DNA from: Bacteroidota bacterium
GTDB taxonomy: Bacteria > Bacteroidota > Bacteroidia > Sphingobacteriales > Sphingobacteriaceae
DNA: 51,577 bases
Direction of reading: 5' to 3'
NCBI GenBank assembly: GCA_013286235.1
Contig: JABDGE010000019.1
Location: 1 to 51,577, forward strand
Position numbers and translations under genes: made by a program. The notes under the pieces were generated by a model. It made no database searches. It was given only the letters and a program-made list of their open reading frames with translations, and had not been told where the DNA came from. Shown here one piece after another: positions 1-9,192 of the stretch; position 1 is the first letter of the stretch, and each line of letters opens with the position of its first letter.

Positions 1-452
1 CCGCCGAGCGTAAGTATCTTGCCGGTGAACATCTGCGAATTGGGCTGGTTATTAAAATAGATGGTGAGCAGATCCTTGCCACCCTTAAAGTGGCATTCTT
101 CGAGGGCTTCTTCGCTAACGGGAATATACTTGCTCCTTTCGCTGGTTGTGCCGGACGATTTGGCGAACCAACGTATCTCAGAGGGCCACAACACATTTCG
201 CTCGCCTTTCAGCATGCGTTCGATATAAGGCTTTAGCGTATCGTAGGTTTGTATTGGTACCCGGTCCCTGAAATGATCGAGGCTGGTAATGCTTTTATAG
301 CTGTACTTTTTCCCCCACTCTGTTCTGTCGGCAGTGGAAATGAGCTGCTCGAACCATTCCTCCTGCACTTCGTTGGGGTATTTCATAAAAAGCTCTATCT
401 GGTGGATACGCTTTTTCATGAACCAGGTAAAAACAGAGTTAAAAATTGTCAT
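1..452 (-). CDS. GH3 auxin-responsive promoter family protein, N-terminal part
   Basis: Partial gene: it begins at the ATG whose complement is at 450-452 and runs off the left edge, giving about 150 residues. The translation (MTIFNSVFTWFMKKRIHQ..., then YPNEVQEEWF, SGTTSERSKYIPVS, HFKGGKDLL) matches the start of the bacterial GH3 family, acyl-adenylate-forming enzymes related to plant GH3 amidosynthetases. The SSGTTSERSKYIP stretch fits the phosphate-binding motif of adenylating enzymes. Substrate is unknown in bacteria. It starts 3 nt after the stop of lptB on the same strand, so the two are probably cotranscribed; I recall this pairing in Bacteroidota. An internal ATG 33 nt downstream (MKKRIHQ) is an alternative start. 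Confidence 0.85.
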   Translation of the reverse strand, partial: MTIFNSVFTWFMKKRIHQIELFMKYPNEVQEEWFEQLISTADRTEWGKKYSYKSITSLDHFRDRVPIQTYDTLKPYIERMLKGERNVLWPSEIRWFAKSSGTTSERSKYIPVSEEALEECHFKGGKDLLTIYFNNQPNSQMFTGKILTLG

Positions 453-455
453 AGG

Positions 456-1202
456 CTATTTGGCAAAAGAAAATGTCTTTCTCTTCAATACAAAGTTAGC
501 GCCCAGGTAAACCTTCCGCACCATTTCATTTGCCGCCAAAACCTCAGGCACCCCCGATTCTAATATTTTCCCCTCGAAAAGCAGGTAGGCCCTGTCGGTG
601 ATCGAAAGGGTTTCCTGCACATTGTGATCCGTAATTAATATCCCAATATTACGGGTTTTTAATTTAGCAACCATGGCCTGTATTTCTTCCACCGCTATGG
701 GGTCGACACCCGCGAACGGCTCATCGAGCAAAATAAATTTCGGCTCGGCAGCCAGCGCACGCGCTATCTCGGTACGGCGCCGTTCCCCGCCTGAAAGCAG
801 GTCGCCGCGGTTCCGGCGCACTTTATGCAGGCTAAATTCGTCGATGAGTTCCTCCAGCTTTTCAGCCTGCCTTTCCCGGGTCATTTCGCCCATTTCCAGG
901 ACGGCTTTTATATTATCCTCCACCGAAAGCTTCCGAAAAACGGATGCTTCCTGTGCCAGGTAGCCGATTCCTTTTTGGGCCCGACGGTACATTGGGTCGG
1001 TAGTAATGTTCTGGTCGTCCAAAAAAATTTGGCCATCGTTGGGTTTGACGAGGCCGACGATCATGTAGAAGGATGTAGTTTTGCCGGCCCCGTTTGGTCC
1101 GAGCAAGCCCACAATTTCGCCCTGGGATACGTTGAAAGATACGTCGTTTACAACAGTACGTTGTTTATATTTTTTTAATAAGTGCTCTGCCTTGAGGATC
1201 AT
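456..1202 (-). CDS. lptB: LPS export ABC transporter ATP-binding protein LptB
   Basis: The 248-aa ATPase powers extraction of lipopolysaccharide from the inner membrane by the LptBFG complex; it works on the cytoplasmic face. Visible motifs: Walker [10 protein letters not shown] (about 34-42), Q-loop YLAQEASVF, signature LSGGERRR, Walker [14 protein letters not shown] and H-loop ITDHNV. The [13 protein letters not shown] stretch is typical of LptB rather than of a generic ABC ATPase. A C-terminal tail of about 20 residues after VYLG is longer than in Escherichia coli. It lies directly upstream of the GH3-like gene. Upstream, 175 nt with repeats separate it from recJ. Confidence 0.93.
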   Translation of the reverse strand: MILKAEHLLKKYKQRTVVNDVSFNVSQGEIVGLLGPNGAGKTTSFYMIVGLVKPNDGQIFLDDQNITTDPMYRRAQKGIGYLAQEASVFRKLSVEDNIKAVLEMGEMTRERQAEKLEELIDEFSLHKVRRNRGDLLSGGERRRTEIARALAAEPKFILLDEPFAGVDPIAVEEIQAMVAKLKTRNIGILITDHNVQETLSITDRAYLLFEGKILESGVPEVLAANEMVRKVYLGANFVLKRKTFSFAK

Positions 1203-1204
1203 TC

Positions 1205-1260
1205 TTATTTACGAATTACGTCCCGATAGCTATCGGGATACGATTTACGATTTGTGTGAA
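1205..1260. repeat. TTTACGA-type repeat with CCCGATAGCTATCGGG palindrome
   Basis: Directly upstream of lptB there are TTTACGAATTACG and TACGATTTACGATTTG stretches with a perfect 16-bp palindrome (1222-1237) nested between them. Both elements recur elsewhere in the window. The rest of the 1203-1377 gap shows no gene. Confidence 0.6.
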
Positions 1261-1377
1261 AGAGCTGCATGTTATTCGCATCAACTCCTAACGCGTAAAT
1301 TCTTTTTTATTACTATTGTTTAAATTGGTTACGTTCATGTAAAAAAGCCGAATCTCCGGAAAACCCTTTGTTTGAGT

Positions 1378-3081
1378 TTAATTATTAAATCTAATTCCCT
1401 TAATATTCAACTGTATGCTACGTTTATCGCGCCAGCTGTTTTCTTCTATCGTATAGCAAATATCGAAGGGAACATCCTTTTTTATTTGGTCGACATATTC
1501 ACCGTGGCCGAAGGCAATGCTCTCAAATCCCGGCGAACCTTGTTGTATCACCGTCATTTTAATATGATTGCCGCCGACCAGGCCGGCTATGCCGCTAACA
1601 TAAACATTTCTGCTTAGGAACACCGGCGCCATGTTTTCGGGTCCGAACGGTGCAAACATATTCAAAATCCTGAAGAATTTAGGTTCTACCTGGCTCAGGT
1701 GCAGCTCCGATTCGATGAGAATCTGCTGAACCAGTTGCTCCGGTTTGATGGTGGCGCTTACCACCTCTTCAAAACGGTCGGCAAAGGCCGCGATATTTTC
1801 GGGATGCAGGGTGAGGCCGGCCGCAAATTTATGGCCGCCAAACTGGATGAGCAAATCGCTGCAGCCGCATAACGCCTCATACAGGTCATATCCCAAAACT
1901 GACCTTGCGGAACCGGCGACATGCCCGTTCGAGCGGGTTAACACAATGGTGGGCCGGTAATATTTTTCGGTCAGGCGCGAAGCAACGATGCCGATAACGC
2001 CTTTATGCCAGCGTTCGTTAAAAACCACGGTCGATTTACGGTTGATGAGGGTTTCGTCGTTATCAATAATAGCAAGGGCCTCATCGGTTATGGAAAGATC
2101 GTGGCCTTTGCGTTCGGTATTTTTCTCATTGATGGATTCCGCTATTTCCCGTGCTTCGGTCGCATCGGTGCTGATCAGCAATTCAACGGCCAGTTTGGCA
2201 TCATCCATCCGCCCGGCGGCATTGATGCGGGGACCAAGTAAAAACACTACGTCGGATATGCTATAGTTGCTGCTTTTGCCAGCAACGTCCATCAGGGTTT
2301 TAACCCCAAGGCTGGGATCGGTGTTGATCTTTTGCAAACCCATGTGCGCCAGCACCCGGTTTTCGCCCGTAATGTGGACAATGTCGCTCCCTATGCTGAT
2401 GGCAACCAGGTCGAGGTACCTGGCCACTTCTTCAAAGGGAATGTTGTTTTTTTGAGCAAAGGCCTGTACCAATTTGAAGCCGATGCCACAGCCGGAAAGC
2501 TCTTTGTACGGATATTCGCAGTCGGCACGTTTTGGATCAAGGACGGCAACGGCGGCCGGCAGTTCAGGGCCGGGCAGGTGATGGTCGCAAATAATAAAGT
2601 CGACGCCCCGGGTATTGGCATAAGCAATTTTATCCACCGATTTGATGCCGCAGTCCAGGGCAATCATCAGGGTAAAATCATTATCGGCCGCGTAATCTAT
2701 CCCTTTTGTGGAGATGCCGTACCCTTCGAGGTAGCGGTTGGGTATATAATATTCGATGAACGGGTGGTGTTTTTTAAAGAAACTGTAAACCACCGATACC
2801 GAGGTGGTGCCGTCGACATCATAATCCCCGTAGACCAATATTTTTTCGCCTGCTGTAATAGCCGCGTCAATACGCAGGATCGCCTCTTCCATACCGGCCA
2901 TCAGGAAAGGGTCGTGCAGGTGGCGATCGTCGGGGCGGAAAAACAGGTGGGCGTCTTCGTAAGTAGTTATTCCGCGGTGAACCAGCAGGCGGCTTAATAC
3001 CGGGTCGATCTTTAACGCAGCCGCCAGGGATTTTACAAGCTCATGATCAGCGTCATCCCGGATAGCCCAGCGTTTATTCAT
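1378..3081 (-). CDS. recJ: Single-stranded-DNA-specific exonuclease RecJ
   Basis: A 567-aa 5'-3' exonuclease acting on single-stranded DNA in recombination and mismatch repair. DHH phosphoesterase motifs are intact: DYDVDG (86-91), the metal-binding Asp in ALDCG (about 143) and DHH (166-168). The DHHA1 motif GGHKFAAGL is present, followed by the OB-like C-terminal domain. Length is normal for the family. Start MNKRWAIRDD is well placed. Same strand as lptB but 175 nt away, with a repeat between, so probably its own transcription unit. Confidence 0.95.
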   Translation of the reverse strand: MNKRWAIRDDADHELVKSLAAALKIDPVLSRLLVHRGITTYEDAHLFFRPDDRHLHDPFLMAGMEEAILRIDAAITAGEKILVYGDYDVDGTTSVSVVYSFFKKHHPFIEYYIPNRYLEGYGISTKGIDYAADNDFTLMIALDCGIKSVDKIAYANTRGVDFIICDHHLPGPELPAAVAVLDPKRADCEYPYKELSGCGIGFKLVQAFAQKNNIPFEEVARYLDLVAISIGSDIVHITGENRVLAHMGLQKINTDPSLGVKTLMDVAGKSSNYSISDVVFLLGPRINAAGRMDDAKLAVELLISTDATEAREIAESINEKNTERKGHDLSITDEALAIIDNDETLINRKSTVVFNERWHKGVIGIVASRLTEKYYRPTIVLTRSNGHVAGSARSVLGYDLYEALCGCSDLLIQFGGHKFAAGLTLHPENIAAFADRFEEVVSATIKPEQLVQQILIESELHLSQVEPKFFRILNMFAPFGPENMAPVFLSRNVYVSGIAGLVGGNHIKMTVIQQGSPGFESIAFGHGEYVDQIKKDVPFDICYTIEENSWRDKRSIQLNIKGIRFNN

Positions 3082-3147
3082 ACCTTTGCGTTAAAACAGT
3101 AAATATAACTGAATTTATATTTGATTAGATGGGCTGTTTTGTCAACA

Positions 3148-3200
3148 TTTCGGATGTTCGATTTCGGATTTCGGATGTCGGATTTCGGATGTCGATATTA
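3148..3200. repeat. TTTCGGAT direct repeats
   Basis: Short direct repeats of TTTCGGATG/TTTCGGATT between the divergent recJ and the metallo-hydrolase gene. The same sequence style occurs at 12102-12250. Confidence 0.5.
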
Positions 3201-3228
3201 ATTACTCAACTAATTGCTGCTTATACCT

Positions 3229-3999
3229 ATGAAGGTTTTCCCTTTGAACGAAGGTTCTTACTCTGTAGATGCCTCCAAAAAATTTATTCCATTTAATCCC
3301 CTGGTTGACAACTTCCGCGAAAGGCCGGGGTCGCTGTTCATTCATGTAAACCCTTTCCTCATGGAAACATCGGACGAGCTGATCGTTTTGGATACCGGCC
3401 TGGGTTATAAAGACACGCGCGACGAGCTCATCATCCATCAGCATATCCGCAACGCGGGCTTCGATCCGGCAGATGTAAGCCTGGTGTTGCTATCGCACCT
3501 GCACTACGATCATTCAGGGGGTTTGGTGGTTGAACGTAATGGCCGGCTGGAGCCAAGCTTTCCAGGCGCGCGGCACGTGGTTCAAAAGGGCGAGTGGGAG
3601 TTTGGCCTGTCGGGAAAATCATCGTCTTATCACAAAGAAATTTTTGAAGACCTGCAAGGTAAAGTTGAGTTGGAACTTGTTGAAGGATCCGGCGTTTTGC
3701 AGCCGGGGATCAGGTTTGAGCTGTCAGGTGGTCATTGTCCTTTCCACCAGGTTTTCTGGCTGGACATGGAAGGCGAAAAATATTTTTTTGGGGGAGATGA
3801 ATTGCCGGAGCCCGAACAATTGATCAGGAAGTTTATCGCCAAGTACGACTACGATGGCCGGAAATCGATGCAGTTACGCGAAGAATACGGGAAAATAGCA
3901 GCTGCTGAAGGTTGGACATGCCTGTTTTATCACGCCAAATCGGTTTGCGTGGGTAAGGTGGCGTACCAGGATGATCACTTTAAAGTCGACGCGGTTTAG
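3229..3999 (+). CDS. MBL-fold metallo-hydrolase
   Basis: A 256-aa metallo-beta-lactamase-fold hydrolase, substrate unknown. The metal motif HLHYDH is intact, followed by the later ligands GGHCPFHQ, the Asp in FFGGDELP and a C-terminal His in LFYHAKS, so a two-metal site is likely. No signal peptide, hence cytoplasmic. I chose the ATG at 3229 (MKVFPLNEGSYSVD); the TTG at 3214 would only add MLLIP. Its stop overlaps the stop of the convergent response-regulator gene by 4 nt. Confidence 0.85.
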   Translation: MKVFPLNEGSYSVDASKKFIPFNPLVDNFRERPGSLFIHVNPFLMETSDELIVLDTGLGYKDTRDELIIHQHIRNAGFDPADVSLVLLSHLHYDHSGGLVVERNGRLEPSFPGARHVVQKGEWEFGLSGKSSSYHKEIFEDLQGKVELELVEGSGVLQPGIRFELSGGHCPFHQVFWLDMEGEKYFFGGDELPEPEQLIRKFIAKYDYDGRKSMQLREEYGKIAAAEGWTCLFYHAKSVCVGKVAYQDDHFKVDAV

Positions 4000-4415
4000 G
4001 CGTGGTCTTCAACTCTAAAAAGCTCTACTATCTTATCTACATTAAGGGGTTTGGAGATAAAATCTTTTACCAGCGGATACGACCGCGCTTTGTTAATGTC
4101 GTTGCTAAAAACCGAAGACGAAATAATGAATACTTTAGTCCTGCCAAGCGGGTCGATGTTCAGACGTTTGTACTCGTCCAAAAATTCCCAGCCATTCATA
4201 ATGGGCATATTAATGTCCAGCAAAATGTAATCAGGCAGTCTTGAAGGATCATTCCTTTGGATTTCCACCAACTGATCTATAGCAAATTTCCCGTTAAGGC
4301 ATGCCATGATCTCTGTGTTTAATAAAGCTTTCTTTATTAACTTAATGGAGATGAAGTTGTTAATTTCGTCGTCATCTACCAATAACACACTTACGGACCT
4401 GCTATTAAATTCCAT
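3996..4415 (-). CDS. Single-domain response regulator
   Basis: A 139-aa CheY-like receiver with no output domain. Acidic cluster LLVDDDEIN, phospho-acceptor Asp in YILLDINMPIMNG, switch Ser in FIISSS and conserved Lys in FISKPLN are all present. Stand-alone receivers of this kind are common in Sphingobacteriaceae and usually relay signals from hybrid or orphan kinases by protein contact. No kinase is adjacent; the only one in the window is at 33.6 kb. Convergent with the metallo-hydrolase, stops overlapping. Confidence 0.92.
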   Translation of the reverse strand: MEFNSRSVSVLLVDDDEINNFISIKLIKKALLNTEIMACLNGKFAIDQLVEIQRNDPSRLPDYILLDINMPIMNGWEFLDEYKRLNIDPLGRTKVFIISSSVFSNDINKARSYPLVKDFISKPLNVDKIVELFRVEDHA

Positions 4416-4601
4416 GTTATACCATTTATGATATGCTTTATACGCGTCGAAAAATTAAAAGGTTATACCCTTTTTAATAATAATTATAATCTTTCGGGGC
4501 GTTTTGTCAAAGGTTTATTCTGAAGAAATCTACCAGCCTTTTGTGATAATTGGCTAATATTAATTAAAAGTAATATTTTCGAACGAATAATGCAATTATC
4601 G

Positions 4602-7028
4602 ATGAAAAAAGTCTTTTTGCTCTTTTTCTTATTAGCCGGCCTTAAGATAGCGGGAAATGCCCAAAAAACCGGCGAAATCGAGCAAAAGACATCTGGAATG
4701 ACCAGATATTCAGGTTATTTCAACTTTTACTGGGATGAGAAAACCGGTCGAATATTGCTTGAGGTTGACAAACTTAACACTGAATTCCTTTACGTGAACT
4801 CGCTGCCGGCCGGTGTCGGCTCCAACGACCTGGGTTTAGACCGCGGGCAGATCGGTAACAGCCGCATTGTAAAGTTTATAAAAAGCGGGCCAAAGGTTTT
4901 GCTGATACAGCCAAACTATGCCTACCGGGCCGTGAGCAATAACCCCGATGAACGCAAGTCGGTTGAAGAGGCATTTGCGCAATCCGTGATTTGGGGCTTT
5001 AAGGCCGAAGCGCAGGACGGCGACAAGGTGCTGATAGATTTTACTCCTTTTTTGCTGCGCGACGGCCATAATATAGCCGACAGATTGGGCAGCGCCGGAC
5101 AAGGGAACTATAATGTGGATGAATCCCGGTCGGCGGTGTACCTGGATAATACCAAGAGCTTTCCGGATAACTCGGAATTTGAAGCGACCATTACGCTGAC
5201 GGGGAAAGCTAAAGGCGCCGAGATCAGCTCTGTTACGCCGGATGCCGATGCGGTTACTGTAAGGATGCATCATTCTTTCATCAGGCTGCCTGATAGCAAC
5301 TATAAACCCCGGAAATTCGATCCCCGCTCGGGTTATTACGATATCGATTACATGGATTATGCCACGCCGATAAATGAGCCTATCGTAAAACGGTTTATCA
5401 CGCGGCACCGGCTGGAAAAGAAGGACCCAACGGCGGCGATGAGCGAGGCTGTAAAGCCGATCGTTTATTATGTAGACCGAGGCGCGCCGGAGCCAGTGCG
5501 CACAGCCTTACTCGAAGGCGCATCCTGGTGGAACGAGGCTTTCGAAGCGGCCGGCTATAAAGATGCTTTCCAGGTAAAGCTGCTTCCGGAGGATGCCGAT
5601 CCGATGGACATCAGGTACAATATCATTCAATGGGTGCATCGTTCTACGAGGGGCTGGTCATATGGCGAGTCCATCGTCGATCCACGAACAGGTGAAATCA
5701 TAAAAGGGCAAGTGTCATTAGGCTCCCTGCGCGACAGGCAGGATTTTTTAATTGCCGAAGGACTTGTCCAGCCTTACGAGGACGGCAAACCGGTAAGCGA
5801 TCAAATGATGAAGCTGGCCATCGCCCGTCTTCACCAATTAGCTGCCCATGAAGTGGGGCATACCCTGGGTTTGCAGCATAATTTTGCCGCCAGCGTTAAC
5901 AACAGGGCATCGGTAATGGACTACCCGGCGCCTTATATCAGCCTTGCCGCCGACGGCAGCATCGATCTTTCAAAGGCCTACACCACCGAAATAGGCGGGT
6001 GGGATAAAAGAGCAATCTTATTTGGTTACCAGGATTTCCCGCAGGGAACCGACGAGGACGCAGCGCTGAAAGGTATTATTAATGAAACATTGAAGCAGGG
6101 GTTCGTTTATATTACAGACGAAGACGCCCGTCCCGCTGGTGGCGCCCATCCGCTGGCGCATCTTTGGGACAATGGCACAAACGCCGCTGATGAGCTAAAC
6201 AGGCTGATGGGCATCCGTAAAACGCTGCTGGAGAATTTTTCGGAAAAAGCCATCCGGCAAGACGCGCCAATGGCAACCATTGAAGAAGCATTGGCGCCGA
6301 TCTACCTTTTGCACCGGTACCAGGTAGAGGCGGCCTCGAAAATGTTAGGCGGCATTTATTATACCTATGCCGAGAAAAATGACGGGCAGATCACCACAAA
6401 ATTTATTCCGGCAGCTGAACAATGGAAGGCCTTTGACGCTTTGATGAGCACCATAACACCGGATGCACTGGCATTACCCGAGAAACTGATCGAAAAGATA
6501 CCGCCGAGGCCGGACGGCTATCCGCGCACCCGGGAATTATTTAAATCGCGCACCGGTTTAACATTCGACCCGATGGCAGCAGCCGAATCCGCTGCGGGCG
6601 CTACCCTGGCCTTTATGCTGCAGCCCGAACGAGCTGCACGGCTGGTTGAATACGAGGCGAGGGACAATGCACAGCCCGGGCTGATCCAGGTTGTGGATAA
6701 ACTGATCGCCCAAACCTGGAAAAAGCCCCTGCAGCCCGGCTACAAAGGCGAGCTGCAGGGCATGGTTGACGGTTTGGTACTGAAACAATTGCTTACACTT
6801 GCAGCCGATGACAGCGCCCCTGAAAGCGTGCGCGGCATTGCTTTAATGGAGGTAGATGGACTGAAAAAATGGATGACCGGTTCACTGGCCGCAGCAACAG
6901 GTAATCAAAGGGCAAATATTTTATTCGGCTTGTCGCAGATCAGTGCATTTGATAAAAATCCTGGGCAGTTTAAACCTGCGCCGGTGCTAAATATGCCTGA
7001 TGGGAGCCCTATTGGTGAGGATTTGTAA
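4602..7028 (+). CDS. Secreted zinc-dependent metalloprotease (DUF5117/DUF4953 type)
   Basis: About 808 residues with a clear Sec signal peptide (MKKVFLLFFLLAGLKIAGNAQ). The zinc motif HEVGHTLGLQHN fits HExxHxxGxxH, and SVMDY just downstream fits the Met-turn of metzincin-like proteases. The long N-terminal half before the catalytic motif, with the motif in the middle of the chain, matches the family annotated with DUF5118/DUF5117/DUF4953 in Bacteroidota. Substrate unknown; it should act in the periplasm or outside the cell. The in-frame ATG at 4590 adds MQLS; I prefer 4602 because it begins the signal peptide. Monocistronic. Confidence 0.9.
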   Translation: MKKVFLLFFLLAGLKIAGNAQKTGEIEQKTSGMTRYSGYFNFYWDEKTGRILLEVDKLNTEFLYVNSLPAGVGSNDLGLDRGQIGNSRIVKFIKSGPKVLLIQPNYAYRAVSNNPDERKSVEEAFAQSVIWGFKAEAQDGDKVLIDFTPFLLRDGHNIADRLGSAGQGNYNVDESRSAVYLDNTKSFPDNSEFEATITLTGKAKGAEISSVTPDADAVTVRMHHSFIRLPDSNYKPRKFDPRSGYYDIDYMDYATPINEPIVKRFITRHRLEKKDPTAAMSEAVKPIVYYVDRGAPEPVRTALLEGASWWNEAFEAAGYKDAFQVKLLPEDADPMDIRYNIIQWVHRSTRGWSYGESIVDPRTGEIIKGQVSLGSLRDRQDFLIAEGLVQPYEDGKPVSDQMMKLAIARLHQLAAHEVGHTLGLQHNFAASVNNRASVMDYPAPYISLAADGSIDLSKAYTTEIGGWDKRAILFGYQDFPQGTDEDAALKGIINETLKQGFVYITDEDARPAGGAHPLAHLWDNGTNAADELNRLMGIRKTLLENFSEKAIRQDAPMATIEEALAPIYLLHRYQVEAASKMLGGIYYTYAEKNDGQITTKFIPAAEQWKAFDALMSTITPDALALPEKLIEKIPPRPDGYPRTRELFKSRTGLTFDPMAAAESAAGATLAFMLQPERAARLVEYEARDNAQPGLIQVVDKLIAQTWKKPLQPGYKGELQGMVDGLVLKQLLTLAADDSAPESVRGIALMEVDGLKKWMTGSLAAATGNQRANILFGLSQISAFDKNPGQFKPAPVLNMPDGSPIGEDL

Positions 7029-7087
7029 CCGGGAAGAAGTATGTTTTTAAAATAACAACACCAGTTTAACAGAGAAATATCCGCTGA

Positions 7088-7155
7088 CCGAATATCGAAT
7101 ATTGAATTTCAAATGTCCAATTTCGAATTTTAACCTTCATTATTCGATATTAAAT
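7088..7155. repeat. AATATCGAAT-type hairpin repeat
   Basis: Intergenic element with ends AATATCGAATATTGAATTT and, reversed, TTATTCGATATT. A related element lies at 19350-19440. No gene is seen in 7029-7279. Confidence 0.55.
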
Positions 7156-7195
7156 GGACTAAGCCAAGCAGGGTTCGATATAAATATTGAATTTT

Positions 7196-7257
7196 GCCCC
7201 GTAGGGGCTACCTGTTTGTAGCAAATAAAAAACTAGGCAATATTGCCCCGTAGGGGC
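7196..7257. repeat. Two GCCCC-GTA-GGGGC mini-hairpins
   Basis: Perfect 5-bp stem, 3-nt loop hairpins at 7196-7208 and 7245-7257, each followed by TACC and preceded by ATTTTG/ATATTG. The second lies about 23 nt upstream of the oxidoreductase start. Confidence 0.6.
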
Positions 7258-7279
7258 TACCCAATAGCGACCACAAACA

Positions 7280-8356
7280 ATGTCAATCAACCAAAATCAA
7301 AAAACCTTCCCTTTTGGAGCAGAGTCAGAGGGATCGGCAAACCACCGCCCCATCGTCAGTGGAATAATGTCATACGGGATGTCGGGCAGGATATTCCATG
7401 CACCTTTCCTGCATACCAATCCTGGTTTTACGTTTAAGGCGGTAGTAGAACGGCATGAAAAGAAAGCACAGAAACGATACCCGGACGCCCTTAGTTATAA
7501 CGCTATCGATGAATTGTTGAATGACGATGAGATTGAGCTGGTGATTGTGAATACCCCGAACGACACCCATTTTGAATATGCCCTAAAAGCATTGGAAGCA
7601 GGGAAACACGTTTTATTAGAGAAGCCTGCCGCCGCCACCAGCGCCGAGGTAAAAATAATGTTCGACAAGGCACGGCAGGCAGGCAGACATTTGATGCTTT
7701 ACCAAAACCGGAGGTGGGACAGCGGCTTTCTACAGGTAAAAGAAATTATTGAAAGCGGCCGGCTTGGGCAATTGATCGAGGTTACCTTCCGGATGGACCG
7801 GTTTAAACGGGCGCTAAGCCCAAAAGCGTTTAAGGAAACAGCGGCTACACCGGCCAATGGCCTGGTGTACGACCTGGGAGCGCACCTGGTCGACAATGCG
7901 ATAGCCTTATTTGGCAGGCCGCTTAGCTTCAGCAAAACCACAGGTATTTACAGGGAAGGCTCGGAGGTTCCCGATTATTTTAATTACCACCTCAGTTATC
8001 CAAATCAACTGAATGTTTACCTCACGTCGGGACTTTTAATGGCGGAAGTATCACCGGGCTTTATCGTTTCCGGAACGGAGGGCAGTTTTGTAAAGGAACG
8101 CCGTGATGTGCAGGAGGCCCAGCTTGATGCCGGGATGCTGCCTACCGACAATGGCTACGGAATTGAACCGGCAGGCGGCGACGGTAAATTGGTATTGATG
8201 GATTTGGAGAATAAGCCGAATACCGAATGGCTTACGCCGCCTAAAGGGGATTACAATGGTTTATTTAACGCGGTGTATCATACCATCCGCGATAATGCGT
8301 TATATCCCATAACCGAAGAGCATATAGCCTGGCAATTGGAATTGCTGGAAGCCTAA
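7280..8356 (+). CDS. Gfo/Idh/MocA family oxidoreductase
   Basis: A 358-aa NAD(P)-dependent dehydrogenase, probably acting on a sugar or sugar derivative in the cytoplasm. The Rossmann entry is GIMSYGMSGRIFHAPFL, which is how this subfamily starts; EKP in HVLLEKPAAATS is the conserved cofactor motif and YDLGAHLVDNA supplies the catalytic region. The first 27 or so residues (MSINQNQKTFPFGAESEG...) are unusual: homologues normally begin a few residues before PIVSGIMSYG. No other ATG exists before 7369, so either the extension is real or translation starts at a non-ATG codon. Confidence 0.88.
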   Translation: MSINQNQKTFPFGAESEGSANHRPIVSGIMSYGMSGRIFHAPFLHTNPGFTFKAVVERHEKKAQKRYPDALSYNAIDELLNDDEIELVIVNTPNDTHFEYALKALEAGKHVLLEKPAAATSAEVKIMFDKARQAGRHLMLYQNRRWDSGFLQVKEIIESGRLGQLIEVTFRMDRFKRALSPKAFKETAATPANGLVYDLGAHLVDNAIALFGRPLSFSKTTGIYREGSEVPDYFNYHLSYPNQLNVYLTSGLLMAEVSPGFIVSGTEGSFVKERRDVQEAQLDAGMLPTDNGYGIEPAGGDGKLVLMDLENKPNTEWLTPPKGDYNGLFNAVYHTIRDNALYPITEEHIAWQLELLEA

Positions 8357-8377
8357 AAAAATCGTAACTATGCTCAA

Positions 8378-8887
8378 ATGAAACTTATGAACAAATTGAT
8401 CCTATTTTTCGGCCTTGTTACCATCGCAGCATCGAGTTGTGCTCAGACTCCGCAGACTACGAGCAAAGCCGACCAGGGAATCCCTCCATACCATATCCTG
8501 ACTACCGACAGCGTTTACGTTACCCCAGCCAATCTTAAAAAAAACATGGCGGTAATGGTCATCTATTTTTCGCCGGATTGCAGCCATTGCCAGCACCTGA
8601 TGTATGAGCTGAAACCAAAGATGGGCGCCTTTAAAAATACGCAGGTGATCATGGTGACGTTTGTGCAGCAGATCAAGGCGATCCAGGTATTTGCGCGGGA
8701 TTTTGATCTGAAAAAATACCCCAACTTTACCGTTGGCACTGAAGGGTATACCTATGTTGTGCAGAAATACTTCGATGTGCATACCACACCCTACATTGCG
8801 CTGTACGACAAAAACAGGAAACTGGTGAAAGCATGGGACAAGGCGCCGACTGTTGACACTTTAGTTAGCGAGGTGAGGAAGATGTGA
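8378..8887 (+). CDS. Thioredoxin-like lipoprotein
   Basis: A 169-aa secreted redoxin. The N-terminus is a lipoprotein signal (LILFFGLVTIAASSC, lipidated Cys about 21). The redox pair is in FSPDCSHCQHL, a CxxC at the expected place of a TlpA/thioredoxin fold, and a cis-Pro loop is visible in HTTPYIALYD. Likely an envelope thiol-disulfide protein; partner unknown. It starts 22 nt after the oxidoreductase gene. The copy of its C-terminus 0.2 kb downstream is noted separately. Confidence 0.85.
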   Translation: MKLMNKLILFFGLVTIAASSCAQTPQTTSKADQGIPPYHILTTDSVYVTPANLKKNMAVMVIYFSPDCSHCQHLMYELKPKMGAFKNTQVIMVTFVQQIKAIQVFARDFDLKKYPNFTVGTEGYTYVVQKYFDVHTTPYIALYDKNRKLVKAWDKAPTVDTLVSEVRKM

Positions 8888-9192
8888 AGGGAGATTAGTC
8901 CGAAAGTCCGGATCCCGATAGCTATCGGGACCGGAAGACGCTGCGACCGACGTTTCGGAAGAGATCGGGGGGTAGAGATTAGAGGTTAGTTGATTAGCGA
9001 TTAGAGAATTCCGGAAGTCGGGAAACTTGAACAGTACAAAGATACGCCGGAAGGACCACGTGGAGGGCTGCAAATTAAAATGAGGGGTTGCACAAGCTAC
9101 ACCATATACAAAAACCAAAAACTGGTGAAGGCAGGGGGAAAGCTCCTACCATTGATGAATTGACTCACAAGGTGAAGAAATTGCAGCCGCCC
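8888..9192 (+). pseudogene. Gene-free stretch with relic of a second thioredoxin-like gene (3' end)
   Basis: From about 9088 to 9192 the DNA aligns with the last 100 nt of the upstream thioredoxin gene. The pieces KNQKLVKA (one frame) and KAPTIDELTHKVKKL (the next frame) correspond to KNRKLVKA and KAPTVDTLVSEVRKM. At least one indel separates them, so it is not expressed as a unit. The best reading is the decayed 3' end of a tandem paralogue. The stretch before it holds one CCCGATAGCTATCGGG palindrome (8914-8929) and nothing else I recognise. Confidence 0.65.
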
